Part shown: one piece after another, positions 12,284-24,600 of the stretch
How the letters are laid out: every line of letters starts with the position of its first letter
Position numbering within the stretch: the first letter of the stretch is position 1
NCBI GenBank assembly: GCA_023105745.1
Contig: JALGQZ010000011.1
Location: 31,308,612 to 31,372,611, forward strand
Direction: 5' to 3'
Length of the DNA stretch: 64,000 nucleotides
Source of the DNA: Austropuccinia psidii
Taxonomy: Eukaryota; Basidiomycota; Pucciniomycetes; Pucciniales; Sphaerophragmiaceae
Position numbers and translations under genes: made by a program
Notes under the pieces: model-generated
Database searches by the model: none
The model's input: the letters and a program-made list of their open reading frames with translations, nothing else
Told to the model about the DNA's origin: nothing

Positions 12284-13685
12284 TGTCAGGGTGACTCTAT
12301 CATATAGCTTCAAAATGATAAATAAAAACTATAACTTTGAGTGTAACACAAAAATAATGATATTTAATTAATGATGAAATGGTTAAAAGGGCTATACAAA
12401 AATAATTTAGTGATGGTTAGTGCTATTGATAGCCCTGGGTGCAATGTTTACCTGTTATTTTACAATAATAAACCCTACAATAATTACAATTATAATTATA
12501 CCTGTTTAATAATAAGGGTACCACTTCTTTAAGAATCTATACCATGTGATAATACTAAGAACAGGATGATGGATTGGCCTTCTGGTAAGGAAAGGCCTCC
12601 TTTTATCTTGTTCTGGGGTGGTGGGAGGTTGTTTACCTCTGCACGTGACCACAGAGTGAAACCTTTCACTACTGTGGGCTGTTTTGTGGCTCTAGACACT
12701 CAATACAGACTTTTATTGGGTGTAAATGTGGCTTTAGAACCACAATTTGTCACTTTCACCCTATACAGGGTGAAAAATTTCACCAATGAAGTTTACAGGT
12801 GTGTTCTGGTGCTTCTGATGCCTCAGAAGCTGTACAGAACCTGTATGGACCCCTGTATTTGTCTGAACTATGAGTTATTGAAGTATAAACAAGCTTATGT
12901 GTCTATTTGACACCTCATAATCATACTTATGGGATAGTAACCCATAGCAAGGCTGTTTTGGTCTAAATGTGAGATTTTGACCTTAAAACTGCCATACCTT
13001 TGTCAGTTTTTAAGGTATTGAGCTCAAAGTTGGCTCATTGTGTAGCCCTAGATTAGATCTACACAATGGTACCTCATTTGGCATGGAAAAGTTATGCCAT
13101 GTTCAATTTTAGTTATCCAGATATATGATTATCTCAAGATCTGTATGTAACTTGTTTGCCCCATAACTTTTGTTCTAAATCAGACATGGTGAAATGGATG
13201 GAACCATCAGATATCCCTGATTGTTCTCTCTTAAAAGAGACCCCACCTTGGGTATCTCATACTAAAGCTGTAGAAGTTGGATGAGAGGTGAATATTTTAT
13301 TCACCCTTAATTGACCGTATTTTGGCCATAACCTCTATAGTTTTGGTGCTAGCTCAATTTGGCTAGTATCATTGGATAGCCCTGATTGGTATCTTCAATT
13401 TGAATACCCATTTAATGGGTTTCAGCCTCTTTCTCTTTATTTTAGATCAGAGGTGAAAATTAAGGTTTATGCTCAGCAACTGCTTTGAGCTTGAATAACT
13501 TTGTTATTCATTGTACTATGATTATGGTACTTGCATATTTGGAAAGAGGTGAGTTTCTTCTTTCTTTTGATACCTTTCAAGCTTGTTTGGCTCAGCTCCA
13601 TGTCTTGGTGGTATTTTGTTCTACCATTGGTTTATGGTATTCTGGTAGTCATCCTTGTGCTCTGGTTTTGAGTCACAGGCTGACA
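12284..13685 (-). repeat. 5' LTR of the family A element
   Basis: 1402 bp, with ends TGTCAG and CTGACA. It is the partner of the split LTR at 5397-8708 and preserves the empty site for the nested solo LTR. A frame of about 114 codons inside it (12566-12910) is not conserved as a frame in the other copies, so I do not call it a gene. Confidence 0.85.
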
Positions 13686-15991
13686 GAATATGATTATATC
13701 TATATCATCATTAATAATTTTTTTATTGTTTAAAATCTACAAATCCTCTAAAACACTATCAATTCTTAATTTTTGTTATTTTTTACTTCTTTTAATTTTT
13801 TAAGAATCTTTTCTGACCTAATTTTGGAATTTATTTCAATGAATAATATTTTAGAAAATGAGATTTTAATAAATATTCCATTTTAACATATAATTGTCTT
13901 TTTATCAAATTATTGTTTTAAACTATAATTACAAATTTCTTCATGATCAACTTATTTAAAATTCATTTTAGCAGAGATTTAAGATTATTATTTTAGTCTT
14001 TAGTGAGTTATAATCAGAATAGTATCATAGTTTTTATCATTAAAACTCTTAACAATACTGATTTTTTAAAATAACTTATTCTTAATATTGAGTGTTTTTA
14101 TATTAATATTGTTTATGGTCATATTTTTGGCTATAATATTGTAACTATATCATATATTGATTTTAGGAAAGTCATATTACCCTTGATAATAGTTATGATT
14201 ATTAAGAGTTTCATTAAAACCATCATGCAAGATGGAAAATTTTGTGTTTAACCACTTTATTTTTAGTAAATGAATTTTGTTTAATTTAAAAGCTCCTGTG
14301 AGTTATATATTAAAATATTGATGTTTAATTTTCTTATTCATTCTGTATTTTATTGGTTTTATTTAATGCTTTTTTTCACTTTTTGTTGATTTGACTACTT
14401 CAGGGATAGATATAATATGGATTTTTATTCACTTTTTAAAAACATTTATGGCTATATATAGTAGCTATCTGAATTTTTATATGAATTTCGTGATAATTTG
14501 GGCCTCTAGGCCACAAGTTCATGAAGTGTTTACAAAACTAGTGGTCTGTCTATACTAAAAAAGAAATACATCATGACTGCAGCAATTTCTCTATAGGTGC
14601 TGTGGCCCCTTTTCCTACAAACACATTCAATTAAATCCAGAAAAGTGATTATGGTTCTATTCTAGTAAAGCAAAAGAATGAAAATAATTAAATCAAAATA
14701 CATTCATTTTCTTTTTTTCAAATAATAACAATAATAATAATAATTAATGTTTTTGAAAAGACACATCATTTTGATTTTCTCAAAATGAACTCTCAAAGAG
14801 TGATTTTTGTGTGCCTTTTCTTCAAGCCTTATTCTAATGAATTTTTTTTAACTAATAATTCCAATTGTTTTTTTTAATCGTCATACTAATGAATCATTTT
14901 TTTCGACAGATAGTTGCAATCCTTTTTAAAAAATAAACAAATTGGTGAGTCTTTTTTCTCTACAATGATGAATTTTCTTTTCCACTAATAATGGTAAAAA
15001 AAGTTCAGAGAAAAAAAAACTTCTGTGGTAAGTCTTATTTTTTTGGTCCTTGATGGTTTTCCAAAAAAGACAAAAAAAACTCTGTCAGTGATATCAATAT
15101 TTTCTCTTCGAACAATATAAAAAAAACTCAATGGATGAGTCTTTTTTTTGATCATTACACAAATAAGATTTTTTTCAGCTAATAACTTGAATTTTTCTTT
15201 TTATTTTTTAAAAAAGGAAAGAAGCTCAAGCAGTGAGTTGCTTTTTTAATCCTTACACCAATAAGCTTTTTTTAATTAATAATTTTAAAAAAATATATTA
15301 AAAAACTCAACTGATGAGTGGCTTTTTAATCCTTACAACATGGTTTTTTCCAATAGCTTTTTCTTTTTTATATCTTTAGTGAGTATTGTTATTTTAAAGA
15401 GAAAGAAATCACTTAAATTGTTCAAAAAATCTTACTACTCTCATTTAAGCGTTTTTCATCTCAAGGAGGATATAAAGTTTTCAGTCATCTATTTGAGATC
15501 TTAAAGTAGTAATGCCCTATGTACATTCTTCTTTATCCTCATTTTTGTCTATTTATTTTTGAGGAAAATCATACAGCCAGTGTTTGAGTAAACAGGAGGA
15601 TGCTTGAATCGCCGCCTTGTGTCCTTCTTGTAAGATAATTACTGTTTATTTCACTGTATGAGTTTATGGTGATATGATCGCTTATTATTATTCTCTTGTA
15701 CCATTTTTGTCATACTTTGGAGCAAAATAACATCTGGTAAACTCAGAATGCAGCCAGGCAACTGTGTGATATTATACGCATTGTTTTTCTTAGAAATCGC
15801 TGCAAAAACACTTCAAAGGATCCGGCCGTTGAATCTTTTTTTTGTGATACTTTCCTTCATTACTAAATAGTCTACTTGAGAGTTTCTAAAAAGTGTTTAT
15901 GTTTTCATCAATCCTTGCCACAGTTTTAGCTAAATCGACCACCTTTCAGCATCAAACCATGTATTAATGAAATTTGCCCTTGACTCTCCAA
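13686..15991. other. AT-rich non-coding DNA flanking a gene island
   Basis: No gene recognised. The segment separates the family A element from the GC-normal gene at 15992-17279. It includes a degenerate tandem repeat (separate entry), and GC rises from about 15,550 onward towards the gene, so the last ~400 bases may be its 3' flank. Confidence 0.5.
14790..15345. repeat. Degenerate ~90-bp tandem repeat
   Basis: A unit containing AAAAACTCAA-(2-5)-GATGAGTC, then a T run, then AATCCTTACA and AATAAG recurs near 15125, 15215 and 15300. Weaker versions occur near 14805, 14880, 14950 and 15080. Spacing is about 80-95 bp. Units have drifted by substitutions and length changes in the A and T runs. 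Confidence 0.55.
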
Positions 15992-17279
15992 CTAGGACTT
16001 AGTGCTCTGATGACAACTAGCTTTTGTGGTGTCAAGTAGCTTATGAAGGTCAATATTTATGTCGATCTTGTAATGAATTCCTAGTCTTATGATCATGTTG
16101 TGAAAGAAGCCCCTGCAGTGTCTATTGAGGAATTTTTTCCCATCGGTTATGCGTTCTAATTCCTTTGGTTGTTTTACCTGCAGCCAAAGTTGGACTGCTA
16201 ACCACGGCAAGCTGACGTGTTTTTCTCTAACATTACTTTTGCGATATCGTAACTTCTGCTGAGTGTCATAAAGTGCCGCTCTTCGCAATGACTCATGATC
16301 ACTTAATAAACCAAATTGGCTGTCCCTTGGTCTCTCTTTGACTTTCTCTGCTAAAACCGATGTCCAAAACCTCACAAAAAAATAAAAGACGTCATCCAAA
16401 ATTTTAGCTCGATCACCTGCACAATTATATGATGCCAGAAAGCCGAGGAGAAAAGATGCCTTCAAGGCGTAAGGAACAACGGCTTGAATGTAAGTGGTAG
16501 TAGGGTCATTCTTTGCAGTTCGTTCGTAGCTTTCGGCCACCCATTGGGAGAAGATCTCAGCCTTTTGAGCAAAGCCATGCTCCTGCAATAGTCTTTGCGA
16601 TAAAATAAGATGAAGGCGAATGATTGCTTTCCAGCGAAACACCAGGTGCCGCTGCCTCACTATATTGTAGTGTTCTAAACGAGGTGAAAGGGCCTGTAAT
16701 AGATTAGAAACCGAATCAATAAGCATGGAGAATGCTCTTGCCAAAAGAGGCCATTTTCGTCTCTGAGGTCAGCGGAAGTCAATTGTAAAACAACGTAGCA
16801 AAAGGGCCTGCCTGACGAGTGCCAACTGCAGTATCGAGTGCCTTAGTATTTTTTTTACTCGTTCCTTCAAGAATACGCAAACCGGGAGCAACTTCGATTG
16901 GACGCGAGTTGGTGTGGCTCAAGGTTGGTTGGCATAAAAGCTGTTTTTGAAGATGAGACAGAAACCTCATTGTGGAGTGGTTTTCTGGCTTCTCTTGGCT
17001 CGAAGAATGAGATGAACCATGAGTTTGAGACTTGATGTCAAGTGTCAGATATTCTCTTGAGCTGGCCGGTTGCAAATGGCTGGGTGAAGGATCGTGAGAC
17101 GCCTGTCTGTGTGGTGTTATTGGCTTTTCGCTGTCGACGTTGTGTTCAGAAATTTGCATAAACTGACGACATAGCGGAGGATTTGGCTTGAACAAATGGA
17201 CATCTTGCGATAAGGCATGAATGGGCACAATGTATACGATTAAGCTGAGCCACGCTGAAACCAGTAGAAATGAACCCAT
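15992..17279 (-). CDS. Probable secreted protein of unknown function (two exons, tentative)
   Basis: I start at the ATG at 17279 because it opens a classical signal peptide: MGSFLLVSAW followed by a hydrophobic run ending in HALS. An upstream in-frame extension would bury that signal. Tentative model: exon 17279-16827, a 64-nt intron 16826-16763 (GTTGGC...CTCAG), exon 16762-15992; phases agree and the product is about 407 residues. Without splicing the first frame stops at 16779, and the second frame would have no convincing start of its own. After the signal comes a Ser/His/Pro-rich segment (about 30-120), then a long, mostly helical domain rich in Leu, Arg and Trp. I recognise no family. 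The gene is an isolated GC-rich island between transposons, a setting common for rust effector candidates; that role is inference only. Confidence 0.5.
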
Positions 17280-18321
17280 ACGTTTTAAGTCACGTCTTGA
17301 AGTTCTAGAGAGAGCACGACCAACAGCTATATAACCAACAACCCTTGGCGGTGAAAATTGGCCGTCTTGACAACGACAACGACACCTTGAGCCTAAATAT
17401 GTTTCCTTATCGGCCAAGCTGTGGTTTACGGATGGCCCAGAGGTGCTTGAATGACAACAGAGTGGCCTCCAGAGCGCCAACGGGGCAAAGCTTTCTCAAA
17501 CATGACATCGAAAGCTGAAGGCGGCAAACGCAAGTTGTTCAAGGATGACACGGATCGAATGCAACTTGGATTCGGATGATTGGTGACCATATTCTTCTTG
17601 GATCTCAGCGCATCTGCAGCGTAGTCTCCGGTATGCTTCGTTCATCCACGTCAATCTTCGCGAAAAGCACCGATAGCTGAGACCGTGCCCACAGACGAAA
17701 CGCCGAGATGAATGCTGAAAAGGTTTTTTTTCTCAAAGCGCTGTGTTTTAAATTCCAAAGGCGGAGCGCACGGCTCGGTGGTGATATGAGTGGGATGGGC
17801 CAAAGCCCGGCTCGCGACGGGATCCCGGCCGATCTTGGCCCATCGGTATCCCGTACCCGGGTTTTTGCGTAGTGATGCAGCCACGGGACTGGCTATGTTG
17901 CAATTACCGGCACCGGGAGGGGCCACCAGGGGTGTTAAAAAGCCACCCACCTTTCCTTTTCTTTTGTTTTTATTATATCTTCCCTCCAACCACCCATTTG
18001 TTTTCCATAAAAAGTTTTTTATCTAATATTCCCTCCTGCCACCCATTTTTTTTCATCACCAGGAAAAATGGCAACCACTCTCATTTATTTATTTGGTATA
18101 TGAAAAAGTATAATGTGAATAAATACAGAAAATAATCACATATCCACAATTTTGAAATAATCTTAATTTTATATAAGGAATTTTTGAAAAGAATTTCTGC
18201 CAGAACTTTTTACTTAAACTCAGTGGGGCTTTGTTGAGCTACATTTTTTCATAGGTACAAATTTCCCATAGAAAGTCCAAATTTTTGGTATCAAGGTTTC
18301 TCAAGAAATGCCATTCATTAT
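17280..18321. other. 5' flank of the secreted-protein gene with a GC-rich patch
   Basis: 17280-17650 keeps gene-like GC and may hold the promoter or an upstream exon. 17740-17935 is a striking GC-rich patch with variants of GGGATCCCGG, GTACCCGGG and GGGCCAAAGCCC, after which the sequence drops abruptly into AT-rich DNA. Open frames across the patch on both strands overlap and have no recognisable domain. From 17,940 to 18,321 nothing is seen. Confidence 0.45.
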
Positions 18322-19733
18322 TGTCAGGCTGAGTCTATGAAGAGGTGATAATAATAGTATTTACAAACTAAACTATGACTGTGACATGGCTAATAATTAT
18401 AAAAAAGGTTTTTAATTAAAATATAAGGGCTTTACTAAAAGATTTTCAGTGGTGGTGAGTGCTGTTGAAAGCCCTGGGTACAGCTTTACCAATTGGGCTA
18501 TTATAATAAAGACTTCAATACTTAAAGCTGGAAGTATACCTGATTATTTTCCAAGAATATAACTGTTTTTGACAGTTGTACTACATAGAAATTCAACAGC
18601 AGAATGAGGAAACCTTTTCTGGTAGAGAAAAGGCCCCTTTTTATCCTAAACTTGGGTGAAAAAGTCTTCTAGACCTTTCCACATAGAGGAAGGGAAGATT
18701 TTTCACTTCCAAGGACTAGCTTGTGGTTTTCACAATGCCTGTATAGCCTGTATTGGGCTCAGAGGTGGTTTTGAAACCACATCTGGGCAGTTTTCACCAA
18801 TACAGTGTGAAAATTGTCATCTGGAGACCACACAGCCCTCTTCTGACATGTATTACACAGAATTTACAGAACCTGTATGGGACCCCAGGATTGGTCAAAC
18901 TATGAGGTATTGAAGTATAAAAAAGCTTCTTTGTCTGTTTTACACCTCATTATCAGAGTTGTGGGATACTATCCCACAGAAAAGGTGTATTGGCCCAATT
19001 GTGGTATTTTAACCTTAAAAATGCTATAACTCAGTCAGTTTTTGTGATATCAAGCTCAGAGTTGGTTTATTTTGTAGTCCTTGATGTGTTTTACACAATG
19101 GTGCCTCACTTGATATGGTTATCAATAAGTATGGCAAAGTTATGCCATGTACAAGAGTTTGTGTACATATAGATGATTTTTCTGAAAGCTGTATGGAGCT
19201 TGTTTGCTCCATAAATTTTGTTCTAGATATGATGTTTGAAAATGGATGGCATCATCAGTTAGCCCTGACGGTGCTATTTCCAAAAAGACCCCACTTTAGG
19301 TATCTCACACTAAAACTGTAGAAGCTAGATGAGAGGTGAATATTTCATTCCCCCTTATTTAACCTTATTTTGGTCATAACCTCAGTTATTATGATTCTAG
19401 CTCAATTTGGCTAGTACCATTGGATAGCCCTGACTTAGGGCTTCATTTTGAATACCCATTTTATGAGGTTAAGCCTTTTCCTCTGGATTTTAGATGAGAG
19501 GTGAAAAGTAAGGTTTATGCTCAGCAACAACTTTGATTAGGAATAACTTTCTTATTCTTTGCCCTATGGTGATGGGACTTGTTTTTTGGCAAGTAGTGGG
19601 TTTCCATCTTTATTTTGATACCTTTTGAGCTGATTTGGCTCAGCTCCATGTTTTGGTGGTATCTTGGCTTTACCATTGGTTTATGGTATTTGGCTGTCAT
19701 GCTTGTGCTCTGGGTTTCAGTCACAGGCTTACA
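18322..19733 (-). repeat. Solo LTR, family A, with perfect target duplication ATTAT
   Basis: It begins TGTCAGGCTGAG and ends CACAGGCTTACA, and is flanked by ATTAT at 18317-18321 and 19734-19738. It is 1412 bp long and collinear with the LTRs at 12284-13685 and 5397-8708. No internal sequence adjoins it, so it is a solo LTR. Confidence 0.9.
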
Positions 19734-19903
19734 ATTATTGTGAGACATAGTTATGTGGAAATAATGGAGGGAATTCTTTATTCTTTCACACATTATTTCT
19801 TCAAGAGAGATTTTATGATTTGTTCATACAATATTTATTTCTTTTCAGAGGTTGATGCAAGAAACATTTAAGCCTTCACAGGACTTTTATAACATTAAAA
19901 ATG

Positions 19904-21670
19904 TGTAAGTTGTGGCTATGAAACTTTGATTAAAAAGCAACTACTTTTCCTGTCCTCAAAATTTGTATAGGGTAAAATATAATGAAAATTAGTAGATTTT
20001 GAAAGTTTCAAAAGAAAAAATGCCAAATGTATTGATTTTAACTTTTTTATGATAAAAAAAAGCTTATAAAGATTTATTGTTTTACCAACAATCAAAGTTT
20101 ATTCAAAAATACTCTACAAGAGATATTTGAGGCTACAAAATAAATTTCTTCAGGAGTGATTTCAATTGGAATTAATTGGGCAAAGAACTTCAGAAAATTA
20201 ATATGAGAACAAAGTATCCAAAAAGAAAGTTCATGAGAAAACACATCTAAAAGTGACCAGATTGAATTTGGAAACAAAGTGACAAAGTTAACAGTCATGA
20301 AAGATATTTCAATTCACTTTTGGGGTGGTTTAAGGGTAAAAATGAATATAATGATTTTTTCATGTGGTTAAAAAGTTTAAAATTATTTAAAAAAAGGTGG
20401 TTGGAATCTTTTATTAATTGTTTTAACAGTTTTTTAAACTAATTATAAAGGAAAATATTATAACATGAAGAGAAAAGTGGGGAAAGGAAGACATTCTTTC
20501 ATAGGCACCAATTTTCTTACTCCAAAAGTACAATTTACTCTTTTCAGCTGTGAGAAACACTCTGACAACAGAAAAGCCAATTATGGAATCACTGAACCCT
20601 GGTTTGGAGCAAAAGAAAAGGCTGGTCTTAGCCATTTTAGACCCTTAAATCAACCATCTCAATAGCAATACCTGGTTTCAAGCCTTTAAAGCACGTCATA
20701 ATGTGTAAAAGAGATGTCAAAACCATTTAAAACTGTTTTTAATAAGATTTTTTTAGCTTAAGGGTAGCTTTACCCTCTGGGAAACAGTCAAAACTGCCCT
20801 AGCTGGTATCAAAACCTCATCATCAAGTGAGTCACAGACCCTGTGAATCAATTCCAGGCCAAAACTGATAGGCTTTTGTGTGGATTTTGACATCCCATGC
20901 TTGTCAGAAAGCAATTTGGGGGGTCTGGCACCTTTGGAGCCAAGATTCCTTCCCCCCCCAAAATTAATCTTTCCAATTTATTTTTTCTTTAATTCCTCAT
21001 CATGTACTATATAGGAATTTTACATATTTAATTAAATTGAAAATTTAAATTAAAAACTGTAATAATTGATTCCACCTATGTAAATACAAGTTCACTTACC
21101 CAATACACATGCACATTTTGACGTTTCAATTGAAAATACTTCAATTCCTCATAACTTCAAAACTACACACCACAACTCAATTTTAACACATAAATTGATT
21201 TTAAAAACCTCATTTGGTGTGAATAAATTGAAGTTTTGAGGATTTTTAAATTTTTATACAGAAAATGCTAAAAATTCAATTTAAGCTCATTTAGAGTTGA
21301 GTTACAGAATTTTCACTCAGAGGTGACCCCACCTAACTTTTTATAAGGAATCAAAGGATGAAATAATTTTCATAAGCTTATTTGTTGGAAAAAAAATACA
21401 TAATAGCTCTTATTAAATTCTTTTCAAAAAATATTTGAATTTTAATATTTTTATTGAAAATTTATTTCTACTTTTTTTTTCAAGTAAAAGTGTATTTTCA
21501 CAATTTTAAATTTCAATGTAATTTCAATTTCAAATTATAATTGAAGGTTTAATTTTTTGTATAAGTTTTTTTATTTATATTTCAATTTTTTTTATGATTT
21601 ATTTATAATTATAATATAATTTTGTTATTTGTGGTATTTTGGGTATGTAAAAATACCTCTAAGGCTCACA
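19904..21670 (-). repeat. LTR, family C, apparently isolated
   Basis: It begins TGTAAGTTGTGGCTATGAAA and ends AAGGCTCACA, and matches the LTR at 27680-29514 over its length. The flanking pentamers (AAATG, GCATA) do not match, so it may be an old solo LTR or one end of a rearranged element. The 170 bases between 19733 and 19904 hold no gene. Confidence 0.75.
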
Positions 21671-24600
21671 GCATATATTTCACCAGAATTTGTAAAGATT
21701 AAATTAATTTTTTTATTAATAAGTTTAACCCAGCTTGCTTTTAACTTCCTTGAAGAATAAAAAATGGCTGTTGGCTCAGTATTTCCTATTTCAGAATCAA
21801 ATAAGAATAATTCAAATTACCAAATTATTCTAAAGAAATTCTTTCTTATTCTAAGATGATATAAATGCAAGATAAAGGTATTTCAATCAATAGCTAAGTA
21901 TTGGAAGCTTGTTTGGAATGATTTATTTAAATAAAATGATTTTAATATTTAATAAATAAGAAGAGAAATTTATATAAAGAAAGATACTTTACAATAAATG
22001 GAATTATCAATATAAATAAGCTAAGAGCAAATATCAAAATATTAAATTATAGAATGTTAACTCTTTCTAAAAGCATGAGATGATGGGGTTTTCTCAAAAA
22101 ATGGAGGCTTGAACTTTAAGAAGAATCAATTTTTAAGGCATATTGAGCTATATTTCAAGTTCATAATAAGCTTTAATTTTTTACAATGTTGTAAATCCCA
22201 AGTCCCTTATTATCAGCATTTCTTGCATTGAAAGATTACCAAAACTTTCAATGTTTTATTTGACTATTTTATAAGCCCAAAATGATGAACCATGGGCCAT
22301 CTTGAAGCTGAAATTAATTAGCAATTGAAATTAATAATTTAATCTACAAAGAATTCATGAATAAATTATTTCTCTTCTGTAAATTGATACATCTATTCCA
22401 ATAATAACACATCTGTTCCTTTATTAAAAAAAAATTAAAAGCTTTATTGCCTTTTGTATTCCTTTTTTACAGTCATTATGATCCACAAAATTATTTAAAG
22501 CTCCTTTCTGCTACATATATTGAATGATTAAAAGAATTCTGAAAGAGATGTAAAGAATCCCAAAATATTACCCAAAGATGGATGTTGGGAATTCTTTGGA
22601 AATGATAGGTTAATAAGGGAGAGTTTCTGATACTATTAGTTATTCATGTACTACTGTGGACTATAATAGCTATACAGAAACTTTTTTTTAATGCAATAAC
22701 ATTAGTTTGACATATTTACAAAACTTACTGGTGACTGGATTGACTATTAAAGCATTAAATATTTTTGTCAGAATTTATTCCAGAACAAAGACAATATAAG
22801 TAAGATGGTGATTTTATCAAGTTTACTTCACAAATAATCACAATCTTGCATTAAAGCATTTAATAGATTCAAGCATACTGATAATAGTAGTTTTGAGAAA
22901 AATAAATACATAATTAGTGAAAAGAGATATAAATTGAATACACACAAATAAGAGACAGATAATAAACTTGGAAATTTCAGAAGATAGTTATTCCTATAAT
23001 AAAAAAATAATTTCTTTCACTAAAATTTATTATTGTCAATTGAATGATTCAAATAAATTTGAAAAAATACCATAAAGTTGATGGTGAACATGGATAGAAG
23101 ATTTGTCTTTCTAATCAAGAAAAAAATTCAAAAGATTAAATATTAGGGATTCATCCCCACATAATTTCAATTGTAATGACTGTCAAAAGAAAAAATATCC
23201 TTGACTTGATTTTTATTAATTATAAGGTGTATAGCTCATCCTAACTATGACTATTAATATTGAATCACACATTCAGACTGTCTGAAATTTACTGACAAGG
23301 TCCATAACTAATTTGCTTTTTCATTCTTTCTTTGGAATTTTTCATCATCATCCAAATAACCAAAATAATAGCTAAGACAGAAATTTGGTTTTCTTTTAAG
23401 AATTTTTTTCTAGCTTCCATGAAGGTCAAAACAAAGTTATTGTAAAATTTATTTTTTGTAATTCTTTGAGAGAATATTGCATATAAATCAGATATCAATA
23501 TGTAAATGAACCAGCAGAATTTAGCAGTATAGAATAATCCTTCTTAATTCTCTTTTTGTGAAATGAATTCTTCTTAATTTGAGAATTTCAGAGAAAAGAT
23601 ACATAAGTAAGTACAAGCACCCACAATCACTTATAATATTGAGAGGAGTAATTAAATATAGAACATGAACTCATTAGATCAAAATACTGAAGAAATATGA
23701 GATAATAATTCAAAAATTTATGTGGTCAAAAATGTATAGAGCCCCCAATAAAAGACTTCTTGTATTATCTAATGGAAATATATTTATTCAAATTGATATA
23801 TTTTCATTTGTTGAAGAATTAGGATATCTACAATTTTTTGAGAAAAGTACCCTGTTGAAGCAAACCTTCTTTACTAATAATTATTTCTCCTCTTTCATCT
23901 TTCCCTAAGAGAAACAAATCAATATGTGATTGAAATCATAAATTCCTCTTTAATGCATTTGACCTCATCCAAATACAAAAATAGGGTTTAATAGAGCATT
24001 TTTTCAAAATTATCCAAATTTTAATCCTTAATTAAAATTTAATTTGATTCTTTTGGCAATATTAACTAAAGAATTTCAAGCTAATTGAGCCTTAAAATTC
24101 AATAAAAAATAAAGAAGTTTATATTCCTCTTCATAAAATAGAGAATAATACATAATAAACTAATTTTCCTTTGTAAATCTAAATTATAAAAAAATTCATC
24201 CAGGAACTAAATAACAGTAAATAAAGCTTTATTTTCACAATTATATCAAAAGAATTTCTCCTCTTATCTTTCAAAATTCAATTCAGGTTTCAAAAATTCT
24301 AAAATAAATTTGGAACTAATCTTTGATTTCTAAAGCTTGTCAATATAGAAAACCCTTTCTTATTTGTGTTATTGACTTATATGATATTATTGTATCTAAT
24401 AACTTTATAAATTTCAAAAAGGATACAATGTAATTAGATTGAAATCCTTTGTTTAAAAATAAGCAAAACACCCTTGTGTAATATATTGAAACATATTGAA
24501 AATACAATGATCTCTGTGGATATATATTTAAGGTGTGATATAATATTTTGAATTAATATATCTATCATAGAAAATTAATTTAAATCCAGATAACTTATTT

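Larger units (their letters stand above)
5397..13685 (-). mobile_element. Gag-only, non-autonomous LTR retrotransposon (family A), minus strand
   Basis: Two LTRs of about 1.4 kb lie in the same orientation (5397-8708, interrupted by a nested solo LTR, and 12284-13685). They share the ends TGTCAG...CTGACA, which are inverted repeats of each other. Reading the minus strand there is the 5' LTR, a GGGGCCTGG-containing primer-site region, a leader with a tandem repeat, a broken gag, a purine-rich tract and the 3' LTR. The internal region is only ~3.6 kb and I see no protease, reverse transcriptase or integrase, so this copy could move only with help from another element. The two LTRs differ by very roughly 8% over the first 150 bases, and the flanking pentamers (GAGTC and GAATA) do not match well, so it is an old insertion. 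Confidence 0.75.

Noticed and set aside
12566..12910. 114-codon open frame in the family A LTR
   Set aside because: The same stretch is broken in the other LTR copies (5397, 18322, 27055), so it is LTR sequence rather than a gene.
17651..18135. Overlapping open frames on both strands across the GC-rich patch
   Set aside because: They are long only because the patch lacks A/T-rich stop codons; no start context, domain or conserved partner is visible.
20423..20665. Open frames on both strands in the family C LTR (also at 28160-28415)
   Set aside because: They lie in aligned LTRs, differ between copies and carry no domain; they reflect shared LTR sequence.
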